Shown: positions 1-6,203 of the stretch, one piece after another
Numbering within the stretch: position 1 is the stretch's first letter
How the letters are laid out: every line of letters starts with the position of its first letter
Assembly: GCA_947591115.1 (NCBI GenBank)
Contig: CANQCX010000023.1
Coordinates: 1-15,227 of the forward strand
DNA from: an uncultured Lachnospiraceae bacterium
Lineage (GTDB): Bacteria > Bacillota > Clostridia > Lachnospirales > Lachnospiraceae
Direction: 5' to 3'
Length of the DNA: 15,227 nt
Translations under genes and position numbers: made by a program
Notes under the pieces: model-generated
The model's input: only the letters and a program-made list of their open reading frames with translations
Told to the model about the DNA's origin: nothing
Databases searched by the model: none

Positions 1-204
1 TTAAAAGTCATTAAAACGCTGGCAAAAGAGCATATGACAATGGTCATTGTTACGCATGAGATGCAGTTTGCCCGAGAGGTCTCCGACCGTATCGTTTTTA
101 TGGAGGAGGGCGTGATCAAGGAGCAGGGAACGCCGGAGGAGCTGTTTGATACCTCGAATGAACGCGTTCGGGAGTTTATCGGACACCTGTCCGGAAAAGC
201 ATAA
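1..204 (+). CDS. Polar amino-acid ABC transporter ATP-binding protein, C-terminal fragment
   Basis: Only the last 67 codons are present; the gene starts before the window. The visible part has the switch (H-loop) motif VTHEM near residue 18 of the fragment, followed by the typical tail of GlnQ/HisP-like ATPases: AREVSDRIVFMEEGVIKEQG, then TPEELF and a short helix ending in FIGHLSGKA. This tail is characteristic of ATPases energising uptake of glutamine and other polar amino acids, working on the inner face of the membrane with a permease and a binding protein. Those partners are not in the window. Walker A, signature and Walker B motifs lie upstream and cannot be checked. A hairpin terminator follows directly, so this is the last gene of its operon and is unrelated to the polysaccharide genes. 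Confidence 0.9.
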   Translation, partial: LKVIKTLAKEHMTMVIVTHEMQFAREVSDRIVFMEEGVIKEQGTPEELFDTSNERVREFIGHLSGKA

Positions 205-223
205 AGAGCATAAAAAAGCGCAT

Positions 224-274
224 AAAACAACCGGCATACCCCCCGAAATGGAGGGCGCCGGTTGTTTTCTTTTC
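224..274 (+). terminator. Rho-independent terminator of the ABC transporter operon, possibly bidirectional
   Basis: The 12-base arm AAAACAACCGGC (224-235) is exactly complementary to GCCGGTTGTTTT (257-268), and the U-rich run TTTTCTTTT follows. The interior also has C-rich and G-rich stretches that can extend the stem. It lies 20 bases after the ATPase stop codon. The A-rich outer arm gives a U run on the other strand, so it may also end the convergent minus-strand unit that stops at 303. Confidence 0.9.
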
Positions 275-302
275 GCCTATGGGAATGACAATAATCTCAA
301 GA

Positions 303-809
303 TTAATATACTACGCCTGCCGGAGTGCAAGTCATCGTAACTGTGATGGAATCTGTGTGAGAGGTTGCGACTCCGTTATCATAAAACCGTACTTTTACGT
401 ATCCGGTCGCTTTGTTTCCGGATTTTTGCGCGCCGCGGTCTGTTATCTGCCAAGACTTATTAAAAATGTAAGGCATTTCAGCAGCAACGATACAGGTGCT
501 GGTCTTGCCGTCGTAGTTAAATGAGGCAACCAGCCGCAAGTTATAAATAGGTACATTGTCACTGGTGTATTTTGTAGTCTTTTTTATTTTGGTAATCGTA
601 TCGCTCATCGGCTGGATTTCCGGTTCCGAAAGAGTGGTTACGATATACGAACCGTCTTCAAGATATTCAACGGTTTCGGATAGGATGATCTCTCCGTCCG
701 AAGCCTCGGCTAAGGCTTCCTTAGCGCTGACCGGTGCGGCCGATACGGCGGCGGTCAGGGAAAAAACGCATAAAAAAACCATACAGCCGGATAGAAATCT
801 TTTTATCAT
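303..809 (-). CDS. Secreted protein of unknown function, 168 aa
   Basis: I do not recognise a named family. The N-terminus is a clear Sec signal peptide: basic MIKR, a hydrophobic core over residues 6-22, and a likely cleavage site after AVSA (around residues 21-24). The mature part is about 144 residues, rich in Thr, Ser, Val and Tyr with alternating patterns typical of beta-sandwich extracellular domains, and it has two cysteines (in STCIV and MTCTP) that could pair. The ATG at 809 is preferred because AGGGGG (817-822) sits 7 bases upstream; a GTG at 830 in the same frame would add seven residues and overrun that site. The gene is last of a three-gene unit with the PadR regulator and a membrane protein, 24 bases after its neighbour, so the three probably act together in envelope stress or surface sensing. 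That role is inference. Confidence 0.75.
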   Translation of the reverse strand: MIKRFLSGCMVFLCVFSLTAAVSAAPVSAKEALAEASDGEIILSETVEYLEDGSYIVTTLSEPEIQPMSDTITKIKKTTKYTSDNVPIYNLRLVASFNYDGKTSTCIVAAEMPYIFNKSWQITDRGAQKSGNKATGYVKVRFYDNGVATSHTDSITVTMTCTPAGVVY

Positions 810-833
810 TGGTATTCCCCCTTTAATCACTGG

Positions 834-1298
834 CTATTCGATGGTAGTGACTGTGTAGGCTGGCATATAATCCACACCAACTCCAATCATGTTGGACGCT
901 GCCGGCGAATTTGTTTGCTGCACCTGATAGTATTGTGCTGCTCCGAAGATACTAACTGCCCATACAGCGCAGGCAGCCACTGCTGCAACAAAGGTATTCC
1001 TCCGAAAGCGTTTGGAACTGCTCACAGTCGCTTCCAATTCGTTGATTTTCTGTTGACAGAGTTCCACCTGCTCTCTCAACAGATCTTGCGAACATGCTTC
1101 CATAAAATTGGCGACGATCTGTTCCGGATAACCGTACCGTTTTACAAGAATCAAATAGGTAACCTTGTCCTCTCCGAATTCGTCCATAAAGTCGCTGATA
1201 TTAGCATCCATGTCCGCAAGAAAACGTTCTGCAATTTTTGAATCGTTCGGTAATTGGTCTTTAATTTCCTCCCGAAACTTCTCCGTATAGTGCGCCAT
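834..1298 (-). CDS. Small membrane protein with HAAS/DUF1700-like N-terminal domain, 154 aa
   Basis: Residues 1-70 are a charged helical domain with FGEDK and RYGYPEQIVANFMEAC, resembling the HAAS-type region (DUF1700 and relatives) that is usually encoded beside PadR regulators in Firmicutes. Residues 72-95 look like a short coiled coil (LLREQVELCQQKINELEA). A single membrane helix covers about 102-122, followed by a short outside tail ending TTIE. The start is well supported: GGGAGG lies 6 bases before the ATG at 1298. The first 38 bases overlap the end of the PadR gene, which implies translational coupling. In known PadR/HAAS pairs the membrane protein is thought to relay a signal; that this one does so, and that its partner is the secreted protein downstream, is inference. 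The exact family is uncertain. Confidence 0.75.
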   Translation of the reverse strand: MAHYTEKFREEIKDQLPNDSKIAERFLADMDANISDFMDEFGEDKVTYLILVKRYGYPEQIVANFMEACSQDLLREQVELCQQKINELEATVSSSKRFRRNTFVAAVAACAVWAVSIFGAAQYYQVQQTNSPAASNMIGVGVDYMPAYTVTTIE

Positions 1299-1632
1299 CT
1301 TTTTCCTCCCATTTTAAGATAGAGGAGATGCCGCGCGCGATTTCCCAATATGCTTTTGTCATTTCCTGTAAGTAATCGTACCCCTTCGGCTCAAGGTGAT
1401 AATAAACACGTTCCCGCCGTTTGCCGATCAGGCGCTTTTCATTTGAAATGTAACCGCCCTCCTCTAATTTGTACAATGCAGGATACATCGATCCTTCCGG
1501 AACGGAAATCGCTCCTTTTGAGTGATCCTTCAGAAGCTGTGTGATCTCATATCCATAGCAGTCTTTTATGGATAACACCTTTAACAGCAGTAATTCTAAG
1601 GATCCTTTTTTAAATCCATCTCTGTACTTCAT
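1261..1632 (-). CDS. PadR family transcriptional regulator, 123 aa
   Basis: This is a typical short PadR-like winged-helix repressor. The N-terminal part has KKGSLELLLLKVLS and YGYEITQLL (helices 1-2), then SVPEGSMYPALYKLEEGGYI (about residues 43-62), which is the recognition helix and wing signature of the family. KRRERVYYHLEPKG (71-84) forms the wing strand, and residues 88-108 give the C-terminal dimerisation helix. Length fits the short PadR-s2 type. The start at 1632 has AGGAGG (1637-1642) upstream. Members usually repress their own operon and are released by a ligand or stress. Its targets are probably this minus-strand unit; regulation of the divergently transcribed phosphatase genes at 1834 is possible because they share a 200-base intergenic region, but nothing in the sequence proves it. 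Confidence 0.92.
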   Translation of the reverse strand: MKYRDGFKKGSLELLLLKVLSIKDCYGYEITQLLKDHSKGAISVPEGSMYPALYKLEEGGYISNEKRLIGKRRERVYYHLEPKGYDYLQEMTKAYWEIARGISSILKWEEKDGALYGEVSGGN

Positions 1633-1636
1633 ATGT

Positions 1637-1686
1637 CCTCCTTTCTGAACTAAGCTAATTATATGACAAATTTAGAAAAAAGGAAA
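1637..1686 (-). promoter_or_regulatory. Probable promoter region of the PadR unit
   Basis: On the minus strand a perfect TATAAT lies at 1663-1658, about 25 bases upstream of the PadR start, with AGGAGG at 1642-1637 between. No good -35 is present at the usual distance. An imperfect dyad (CTAATT at 1655-1660 and AATTTAG at 1668-1675) overlaps the -10 and could be an autoregulatory PadR operator; this is a weak inference. Confidence 0.4.
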
Positions 1687-1757
1687 TACTATTTTTAAAT
1701 TTATATTAAAAAATTATAGCGGAGTGGCGAAAAAAAGAAAAAAATAGGAAAAAAGAC

Positions 1758-1786
1758 TTGACAAAAAGCATTTGTTTTTATAAAGT
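1758..1786 (+). promoter_or_regulatory. Sigma-A type promoter for the HAD phosphatase and cpsB genes
   Basis: A perfect TTGACA (1758-1763) is followed 15 bases later by TATAAA (1779-1784), or 17 bases later by TAAAGT (1781-1786); the two -10 candidates overlap. Upstream (about 1673-1757) is very A/T-rich with A tracts, resembling an UP element. It is the only strong -35 in the gap between the divergent units. Confidence 0.65.
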
Positions 1787-1833
1787 ATCTACGGTATAGT
1801 CAATGAATTAGTCATATCCGATGGGAGCAGACC

Positions 1834-2448
1834 ATGATAAAAAACATTATCTTTGATGTCGGCAAGGTACTGGTGTCCTTTGAGCCGGATGCCTATATGG
1901 AGGGACTCGGATTTAGCGAGGAGGAAAAAGCCGCGGTCAATCGCGCGATGTTCCAAAGCAAGCTGTGGGTGCAGGCGGATCAGGGGATCATGGAGCCGGA
2001 GGAGTTCTTGAACGGCTACATCGCCAACGCGCCGGAGTATGAAGCGCAGATCCGCGCCGCGTACCGGACGCTGGGCGGGACGGTCGAATTGCTTCCTTAT
2101 ACTATGGAATGGCTGTCGAACCTCAAAGAACGGGGATATTGTTTATATGTACTGTCCAATTACGGGGTATACCTGTTGGAGCAGACCAAAGCGAAGATGA
2201 AGTTTCTTCCGCTCATGGACGGCGCATTGTTTTCCAGCGCATGTCGAATCATAAAGCCGGATCCGGAAATTTACCGATTATTATTGCAAAAATATGGATT
2301 GCGGGCAGAGGAGAGCGTTTTTTTGGACGACCGCAGGGAAAATGTAGACGCGGCCGTCGGCTGCGGGATTTACGGCATTCATTTTACGGATTACGAAAGC
2401 GGAAGGGCAAAACTGGAAACACTTTTGGCGCAGCCGGAAAAAGAATGA
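1834..2448 (+). CDS. HAD superfamily (subfamily IA) phosphatase, 204 aa
   Basis: A soluble HAD-IA hydrolase that removes phosphate from a small metabolite; the substrate is unknown. Motif I is IFDVGKVLV with nucleophile Asp8; the usual second Asp is Gly10, as in the YihX-like sugar-phosphate phosphatases (DLGNV). Motif II is VLSNY (Ser108), motif III is IIKPDPEIY (Lys141), and motif IV is FLDDRRENVDAA (Asp165, Asp166). A helical cap spans about residues 15-85. Length is normal for the family. The ATG at 1834 is preceded by GGGAG. It shares a promoter with cpsB, 13 bases downstream. This may mean it acts on a sugar phosphate used for the polysaccharide, but the pairing could also be accidental. 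Its base composition matches the neighbouring genes. Confidence 0.88.
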   Translation: MIKNIIFDVGKVLVSFEPDAYMEGLGFSEEEKAAVNRAMFQSKLWVQADQGIMEPEEFLNGYIANAPEYEAQIRAAYRTLGGTVELLPYTMEWLSNLKERGYCLYVLSNYGVYLLEQTKAKMKFLPLMDGALFSSACRIIKPDPEIYRLLLQKYGLRAEESVFLDDRRENVDAAVGCGIYGIHFTDYESGRAKLETLLAQPEKE

Positions 2449-2461
2449 AAGGAATCAGGAA

Positions 2462-3172
2462 ATGATTGACATCCATAATCATCTGCTGTATGGGGTAGAC
2501 GACGGGGCAAACAGCATAGAAGAATCTCTGGATATGATCCGGCAGGCGAAGGAGCAGGGGGTTCGGGCGATCGTTCTAACCCCGCATTACCGTCATGGGA
2601 TGTTTGCCTATCCGAAGGACAAGATCCTGACGCGCTTCCGCAAGCTGAAAACGGAGTCGGCAGGATTCGGGGTAGAGCTGTATCTGGGCTGCGAATACCA
2701 TGTCAACAGCCGGATCGTGGAGGCGATGCAGACAGGGCGGTGCCTGCCGCTGGCGGGAAGCGACTACGTTTTGTCAGAATACGAATTCGGCACAGAATAT
2801 TCCTATATTTATGAACAGACGAAAAAAATGATCTCCTGCGGCTTTATTCCGGTCATCGCGCATGTGGAGCGTTATGAATGCATCCTGCGGGAGCCGAAGC
2901 TTTGCATGGAGCTTTCCAACTCGGGCGCAATGATCCAGATCAATGCGGACAGCATACTGGGACTGGACGGAAAAACCGCGGAAAAATGTTGTAAAAAAAT
3001 TTTGAAGAATCAGTGGGCAGATATTGTAGCAAGTGACGCACATGGAACAGAACAGCGGGCAAATCATTTGGGAAAATGTATGAACTATGTCGCGAAAAAA
3101 TATGGGCGTGATTATGCAGAATTACTATTTTTTGGAAATCCGGGGAAAATTATACTGGATGCGAAAAAATAG
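2462..3172 (+). CDS. cpsB: CpsB/CapC-type manganese-dependent protein-tyrosine phosphatase (PHP domain), 236 aa
   Basis: A cytoplasmic PHP-fold phosphotyrosine phosphatase that resets the CpsD kinase. The PHP metal-binding motifs are intact: DIHNHLLYGVDDGA (His5, His7, Asp13/14), LTPHY (His42), GCEYHV (Glu78, His80), VIAHVERY (His134) and VASDAHG (Asp192, His194). Length is near the usual 240-255 residues of CpsB/YwqE/CapC. It begins 13 bases after the HAD gene, with AGGA shortly upstream, so both are on one transcript. In pneumococcal-type loci cpsB sits directly beside cpsC and cpsD; here it is upstream of a 232-base leader, so the phosphatase appears to be transcribed from a different promoter than the kinase pair. 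Function is assigned from family and context with high confidence. Confidence 0.93.
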   Translation: MIDIHNHLLYGVDDGANSIEESLDMIRQAKEQGVRAIVLTPHYRHGMFAYPKDKILTRFRKLKTESAGFGVELYLGCEYHVNSRIVEAMQTGRCLPLAGSDYVLSEYEFGTEYSYIYEQTKKMISCGFIPVIAHVERYECILREPKLCMELSNSGAMIQINADSILGLDGKTAEKCCKKILKNQWADIVASDAHGTEQRANHLGKCMNYVAKKYGRDYAELLFFGNPGKIILDAKK

Positions 3173-3299
3173 ACGATTTTTTTCGGAAACGGTTGCGTGT
3201 TCGAAAGGTATATGTTAGCATTATCAGAGAAAATGTCTTTTATCCGCAAGGGGGCGGGCGGTTGGTTTTTTCAAGCCAGTTCTGCCATATTTTGTTGGG

Positions 3300-3328
3300 T
3301 TGCCGAATAGACGGAAACGTGTTATACA
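3300..3328 (+). promoter_or_regulatory. Candidate extended -10 promoter for the cpsC operon
   Basis: TTGCCG (3300-3305) and TATACA (3323-3328) are separated by 17 bases, and TG-T (3320-3322) gives an extended -10. Each hexamer matches the consensus at four of six bases. A start site near 3335 would place the 15-bp repeats in the 5' untranslated region. A weaker alternative is TTGCGT (3193-3198) with TAGCAT (3216-3221). The rest of the 232-base gap 3173-3404 holds no credible gene. Confidence 0.4.
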
Positions 3329-3353
3329 AGAAGTAAGCACAGATAGTTAGATG

Positions 3354-3390
3354 CAGTGATAGTAAGTACAGTGATAGTAAGTACAGTGAT
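3354..3390 (+). repeat. 15-bp tandem direct repeat in the cpsC leader
   Basis: The unit CAGTGATAGTAAGTA occurs exactly twice (3354-3368 and 3369-3383), followed by a 7-base partial copy (3384-3390). A degenerate related stretch lies just upstream at about 3332-3350. The array ends directly at the AAAGGA ribosome binding site (3392-3397) of cpsC. It could be a product of replication slippage or a repeated protein or RNA binding site. Confidence 0.9.
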
Positions 3391-3404
3391 GAAAGGATAA
3401 TGTC

Positions 3405-4160
3405 ATGCAGTTGGAACGTCAGCAGGAAGATGAAATTGAAATTGATTTAAAAGATCTCTTTTTTGAATTACTCGCACATTGGAAGCTGGTGCTGGTTTCT
3501 ACGCTTATGGTAGGGGCGATCGCGTTTGTGATCAGCAAATTTATCATGATCCCGCAGTATCAGTCCACTTCCGCTTTGTATGTCCTGACGAAAAGCACCT
3601 CGCTTACCAGTCTGGCGGACATTCAGATGGGTACGAGCCTGACCAACGACTATATTGTTGTAGTAAAGGGGCGGCCGATTCTTGAGCAGGTCATTACGAA
3701 CCTCGGATTAGAGGAGAATTACGCGGCGCTGGGTTCCAAGATCAGCGTGAATAACCCGACCAACTCCCGAATTCTGGAGATTACGGTAACGGATCCGGAT
3801 CCGGCAAGGGCGAAGGCGATCGCGGACGAGCTGGCGAAGGTTGCTTCCGATTATATTTCATTGAAAATGGATCAGGCGGCGCCGACCACGATTCAAAACG
3901 GTTACGCGGACGGCGGTCCGGTCAGTCCGAACATTATGAAAAATACCGCGATCGGCGCGATTATCGGACTGCTTCTGGCAGCGGCGATCGTTGTGGTATC
4001 TTATCTGCTGAACGATACCATTATGACGGCGGAGGATGTCGAGAAGAAGCTTGGCATGAACTTCCTCGGCTCGCTTCCGGAAGAAGTGAAGGAAGACGAT
4101 GGGGACAAGAACCGCAGAAAGAAAAGAAAATCTGCGGCAGCAAAGAAAAAGAGCGCGTAA
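3405..4160 (+). CDS. cpsC: Polysaccharide co-polymerase / CpsD activator, CpsC (Wzz family), 251 aa
   Basis: A membrane protein with the Wzz topology that sets polymer chain length and activates the tyrosine kinase encoded next. IDLKDLFFELLAHWKLVLV (about 12-31) is the Wzz N-terminal motif leading into membrane helix 1 (28-48). The extracellular region spans about 50-178, shorter than in Gram-negative Wzz, as expected for the Firmicute form. A Pro/Gly segment (GGPVSPN, 170-176) precedes membrane helix 2 (about 182-202). The cytoplasmic tail carries AEDVEKKLGMNFLGSLP, the region that usually contacts the kinase, and ends in an unusual acidic-then-basic stretch (EDDGDK, then RRKKRK and AKKKSA). 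AAAGGA lies 7 bases before the ATG. cpsD starts 15 bases later. Confidence 0.93.
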   Translation: MQLERQQEDEIEIDLKDLFFELLAHWKLVLVSTLMVGAIAFVISKFIMIPQYQSTSALYVLTKSTSLTSLADIQMGTSLTNDYIVVVKGRPILEQVITNLGLEENYAALGSKISVNNPTNSRILEITVTDPDPARAKAIADELAKVASDYISLKMDQAAPTTIQNGYADGGPVSPNIMKNTAIGAIIGLLLAAAIVVVSYLLNDTIMTAEDVEKKLGMNFLGSLPEEVKEDDGDKNRRKKRKSAAAKKKSA

Positions 4161-4175
4161 GAAAGGAGAAAAGAT

Positions 4176-4943
4176 ATGCAGTCAGTATCACTTGGATCAG
4201 TAAAAGAGCAAAGTTATACGATGAAAGAATCCCTTCGCGCGCTGAAAACCAATCTGCAGTTCTGCGGAGACGATGTAAAGACGATCTTGCTGACCAGCTC
4301 CATCCCGAACGAGGGAAAGAGTACGGTATCTATGGACTTGGCGCGTTCACTGACCGAATCCGGAAAACGGGTGCTTTTGGTGGACACCGATATGCGAAAA
4401 TCGGTATTGGTTGCGCGTCTGCGCGCAAAAAGCACAAGCGGAGGCGAGATTCATGGCCTGTCCCACTTCCTTTCGGGACAGCGGAAGCTGGATGAGGTTT
4501 TGTATGCAACCGATATTCCGAAGCTGTTTATGGTTTTTGCAGGACCGTCCGTACCGAATCCGACCGAGATTCTGGAAAAGAAATATTTCGGAGAGCTGAT
4601 CCGGTTCGGAAAAGAGCATTTTGATTACATCCTGCTTGACTGCGCTCCGATCGGAGCCGCAATCGACGCCGCCGTAATCGCAAAGCATTGCGACGGGGCG
4701 ATCGTAGTCATCGCACAGGGCATGGCGGGCGCACGTATGATCAACAGTGTGCGCAAACAGTTGGAAGCCTCCGGCGTCCGGATCCTCGGCGCTGTTTTAA
4801 ATAAAGTAAAGATGAAGAAAAGCGGCTACGGATACGGTAAATACTACGGCGGCTATTATAGCGGTTACTACGGCAGTTATTATGGAAATTACTATGGAAA
4901 CTATTACGGCAACAGGAAAGACGATGATGAGGAAGTAGGATGA
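4176..4943 (+). CDS. cpsD: Bacterial tyrosine kinase (BY-kinase) CpsD with tyrosine-rich tail, 255 aa
   Basis: A cytoplasmic autophosphorylating tyrosine kinase that works with CpsC to control polysaccharide assembly. Motifs are in the BY-kinase order: substrate-facing helix ESLRALKTNLQF (18-29), Walker A SSIPNEGKST (41-50), Walker A' VLLVDTDMRK (66-75), GPSVPNPTEIL (123-133), and Walker B YILLDCAPIG (151-160), where the common D-T-P-P reads D-C-A-P. The C-terminus is a striking tyrosine cluster: 14 tyrosines between residues 218 and 244, mostly as YY pairs separated by Gly-Asn or Gly-Ser, then an acidic end (DDDEE). Such clusters are the autophosphorylation sites of the family, but four to six tyrosines are more usual. 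GAAAGGAG precedes the start. The stop overlaps the next start (ATGA at 4940-4943). Confidence 0.94.
   Translation: MQSVSLGSVKEQSYTMKESLRALKTNLQFCGDDVKTILLTSSIPNEGKSTVSMDLARSLTESGKRVLLVDTDMRKSVLVARLRAKSTSGGEIHGLSHFLSGQRKLDEVLYATDIPKLFMVFAGPSVPNPTEILEKKYFGELIRFGKEHFDYILLDCAPIGAAIDAAVIAKHCDGAIVVIAQGMAGARMINSVRKQLEASGVRILGAVLNKVKMKKSGYGYGKYYGGYYSGYYGSYYGNYYGNYYGNRKDDDEEVG
4827..4907 (+). repeat. Tyr-Tyr-Gly coding repeats in the cpsD tail
   Basis: Codons 218-244 encode repeated G-[GSN]-Y-Y units. The third bases alternate between TAT and TAC and the glycine codons vary, so the repetition is conserved in protein but only loosely in DNA. This points to selection on the tyrosine pairs more than to recent slippage. 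Confidence 0.8.
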
Positions 4944-6199
4944 AACCGCAGAAGGGTGCAGTTGAGCTATTGATCTTCCTTGAGGTCATAGCATTCATTG
5001 CGGTGCTTGTATTCGGTATAGTGCATGGAGGCAGAGCCGCAGTACAATCAAATAATCGGGTTCCAACATCCCAAAACGACCGTCCGTTGTTTACGGATAC
5101 GGAAAACGGTTCCGATACTCCGGCGGTCAATCCGATCGAGGAAACGCTGCAGCCGGCTGTCTTTTCAGCAGAAGTAGAAGAAAAGATAAGCTCCATGACA
5201 TTGGAGGAAAAAATTGCGCAGATGTTTTTTATCACGCCGGAAGCGCTGACGCACACCGATGCGGTAAATGTAGCGGGCAGAGGAACAAAGGCAGCGCTGG
5301 AAACCTATCCGGTCGGCGGCCTGATCTATTCCTCCGGAAATTTTCAGGGCAGGGAGCAGACCGCTTCCATGTTAAACGGAGTACAGGAATACAGCAGCAG
5401 CCGCATTGGACTTCCGATGTTTTTGGGAGTAGCAGAAATCGGCGGCGAGGAGAATTCTCCTCTGGCATCGGCAAACCGTTTTTCCATACATCCGTCTCCG
5501 GCAAGTCTGGGCGAGGCGGGGGATGCGGAAGCAGCCGCGGTGGAAACCGGCGGAATTGCACAGTATCTGGCGGAGGAGGCATTTAATGTCAACTTTGCCC
5601 CGATTGCAGATCTGGCATACGGGACAGATGCCCAAGCGGATGCCAAAACATATGGAAGCGACGCCGAAACGGCGGCGCAGATGATACAAGGAAGCATTGA
5701 TGCTTATCATTCCAACGGAATCGAAACCGTAACGGGGACATTTCCGGGAAAAGGAATGGGCAGCAGTCTGACAAAGGACTGGGCAGAATGGGAGGAAAAC
5801 GACCGCCTGTCCTATCAGGCGGCGATAGATGCAGGAAGCGGTTTTTTCATGATTGGAAACGTGACCTGCGAAGCACTGACGGGAGATACCGTAACACCAT
5901 GCTCCCTGTCGGGCAGGACAGTCTCTTATCTTAGAAACGACATGGGATATACCGGCGTGATCATTACGGATTCCCTTTCGGAAGCTGTGATCACAGACAG
6001 CTATTCTTCCGGCGAGGCGGCGGTTGCCGCAGTAAAGGCAGGAGCGAATATGCTCTACTGCCCGCAGAATTTTGAAGAAGCCTACTCCGCTGTTTTGGAC
6101 GCGGTCAACGCCGGCAAGATCGATGCCGAAATGATCGACCAGTCGGCAGGATATATTATCACTCAGAAGTTTGCAATGGCAAATGGAGGTCAGGAATAA
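4940..6199 (+). CDS. Membrane-anchored GH3-family protein, probably catalytically inactive, 419 aa
   Basis: Residues 9-29 form one N-terminal membrane helix, then a low-complexity linker to about 75, then a GH3 N-terminal (NagZ-like) barrel: MTLEEKIAQMFFI (86-98), GGLIYSSGN (126-134), FNVNFAPIADL (215-225), YGSDAETAAQM (238-248), TGTFPGKG (265-272), and GVIITDSL (339-346). The last holds the expected nucleophile, Asp344. Other active-site features are altered: the sugar-binding Asp of the DxEGG region is Ala165 (GVAEIGGEE), the KHFPGHG motif reads GTFPGKG, and no Asp-x-His acid/base dyad follows (SLTKDW). Active members cleave beta-N-acetylhexosamine links. This copy may bind glycans or act as a scaffold. 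It overlaps cpsD by four bases and is followed at once by the LCP gene, so it belongs to the assembly machinery. The inactivity is inferred from motif loss only. Confidence 0.85.
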   Translation: MKPQKGAVELLIFLEVIAFIAVLVFGIVHGGRAAVQSNNRVPTSQNDRPLFTDTENGSDTPAVNPIEETLQPAVFSAEVEEKISSMTLEEKIAQMFFITPEALTHTDAVNVAGRGTKAALETYPVGGLIYSSGNFQGREQTASMLNGVQEYSSSRIGLPMFLGVAEIGGEENSPLASANRFSIHPSPASLGEAGDAEAAAVETGGIAQYLAEEAFNVNFAPIADLAYGTDAQADAKTYGSDAETAAQMIQGSIDAYHSNGIETVTGTFPGKGMGSSLTKDWAEWEENDRLSYQAAIDAGSGFFMIGNVTCEALTGDTVTPCSLSGRTVSYLRNDMGYTGVIITDSLSEAVITDSYSSGEAAVAAVKAGANMLYCPQNFEEAYSAVLDAVNAGKIDAEMIDQSAGYIITQKFAMANGGQE

Positions 6200-6203
6200 A
6201 TCG

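Noticed and set aside
777..809. Lipobox-like LSGC near the start of the secreted protein
   Set aside because: The Cys is at residue 9, before the hydrophobic core, so it cannot be a lipoprotein cleavage site; an ordinary Sec signal peptide fits.
3162..3185. AT-rich inverted repeat CGAAAAAAT / ATTTTTTTCG around the cpsB stop codon, as a terminator
   Set aside because: The stem has only one or two G-C pairs and overlaps the stop codon, so it is too weak to call; RNA-seq would settle it.
3244..3270. G-rich hairpin CCGC...GCGG followed by T residues in the cpsC leader
   Set aside because: Only a four-base stem with a ten-base loop; not convincing as a terminator or riboswitch.
3332..3390. The 15-bp repeats as a CRISPR-like array
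   Set aside because: The copies are directly adjacent with no spacers, and no cas genes are present.
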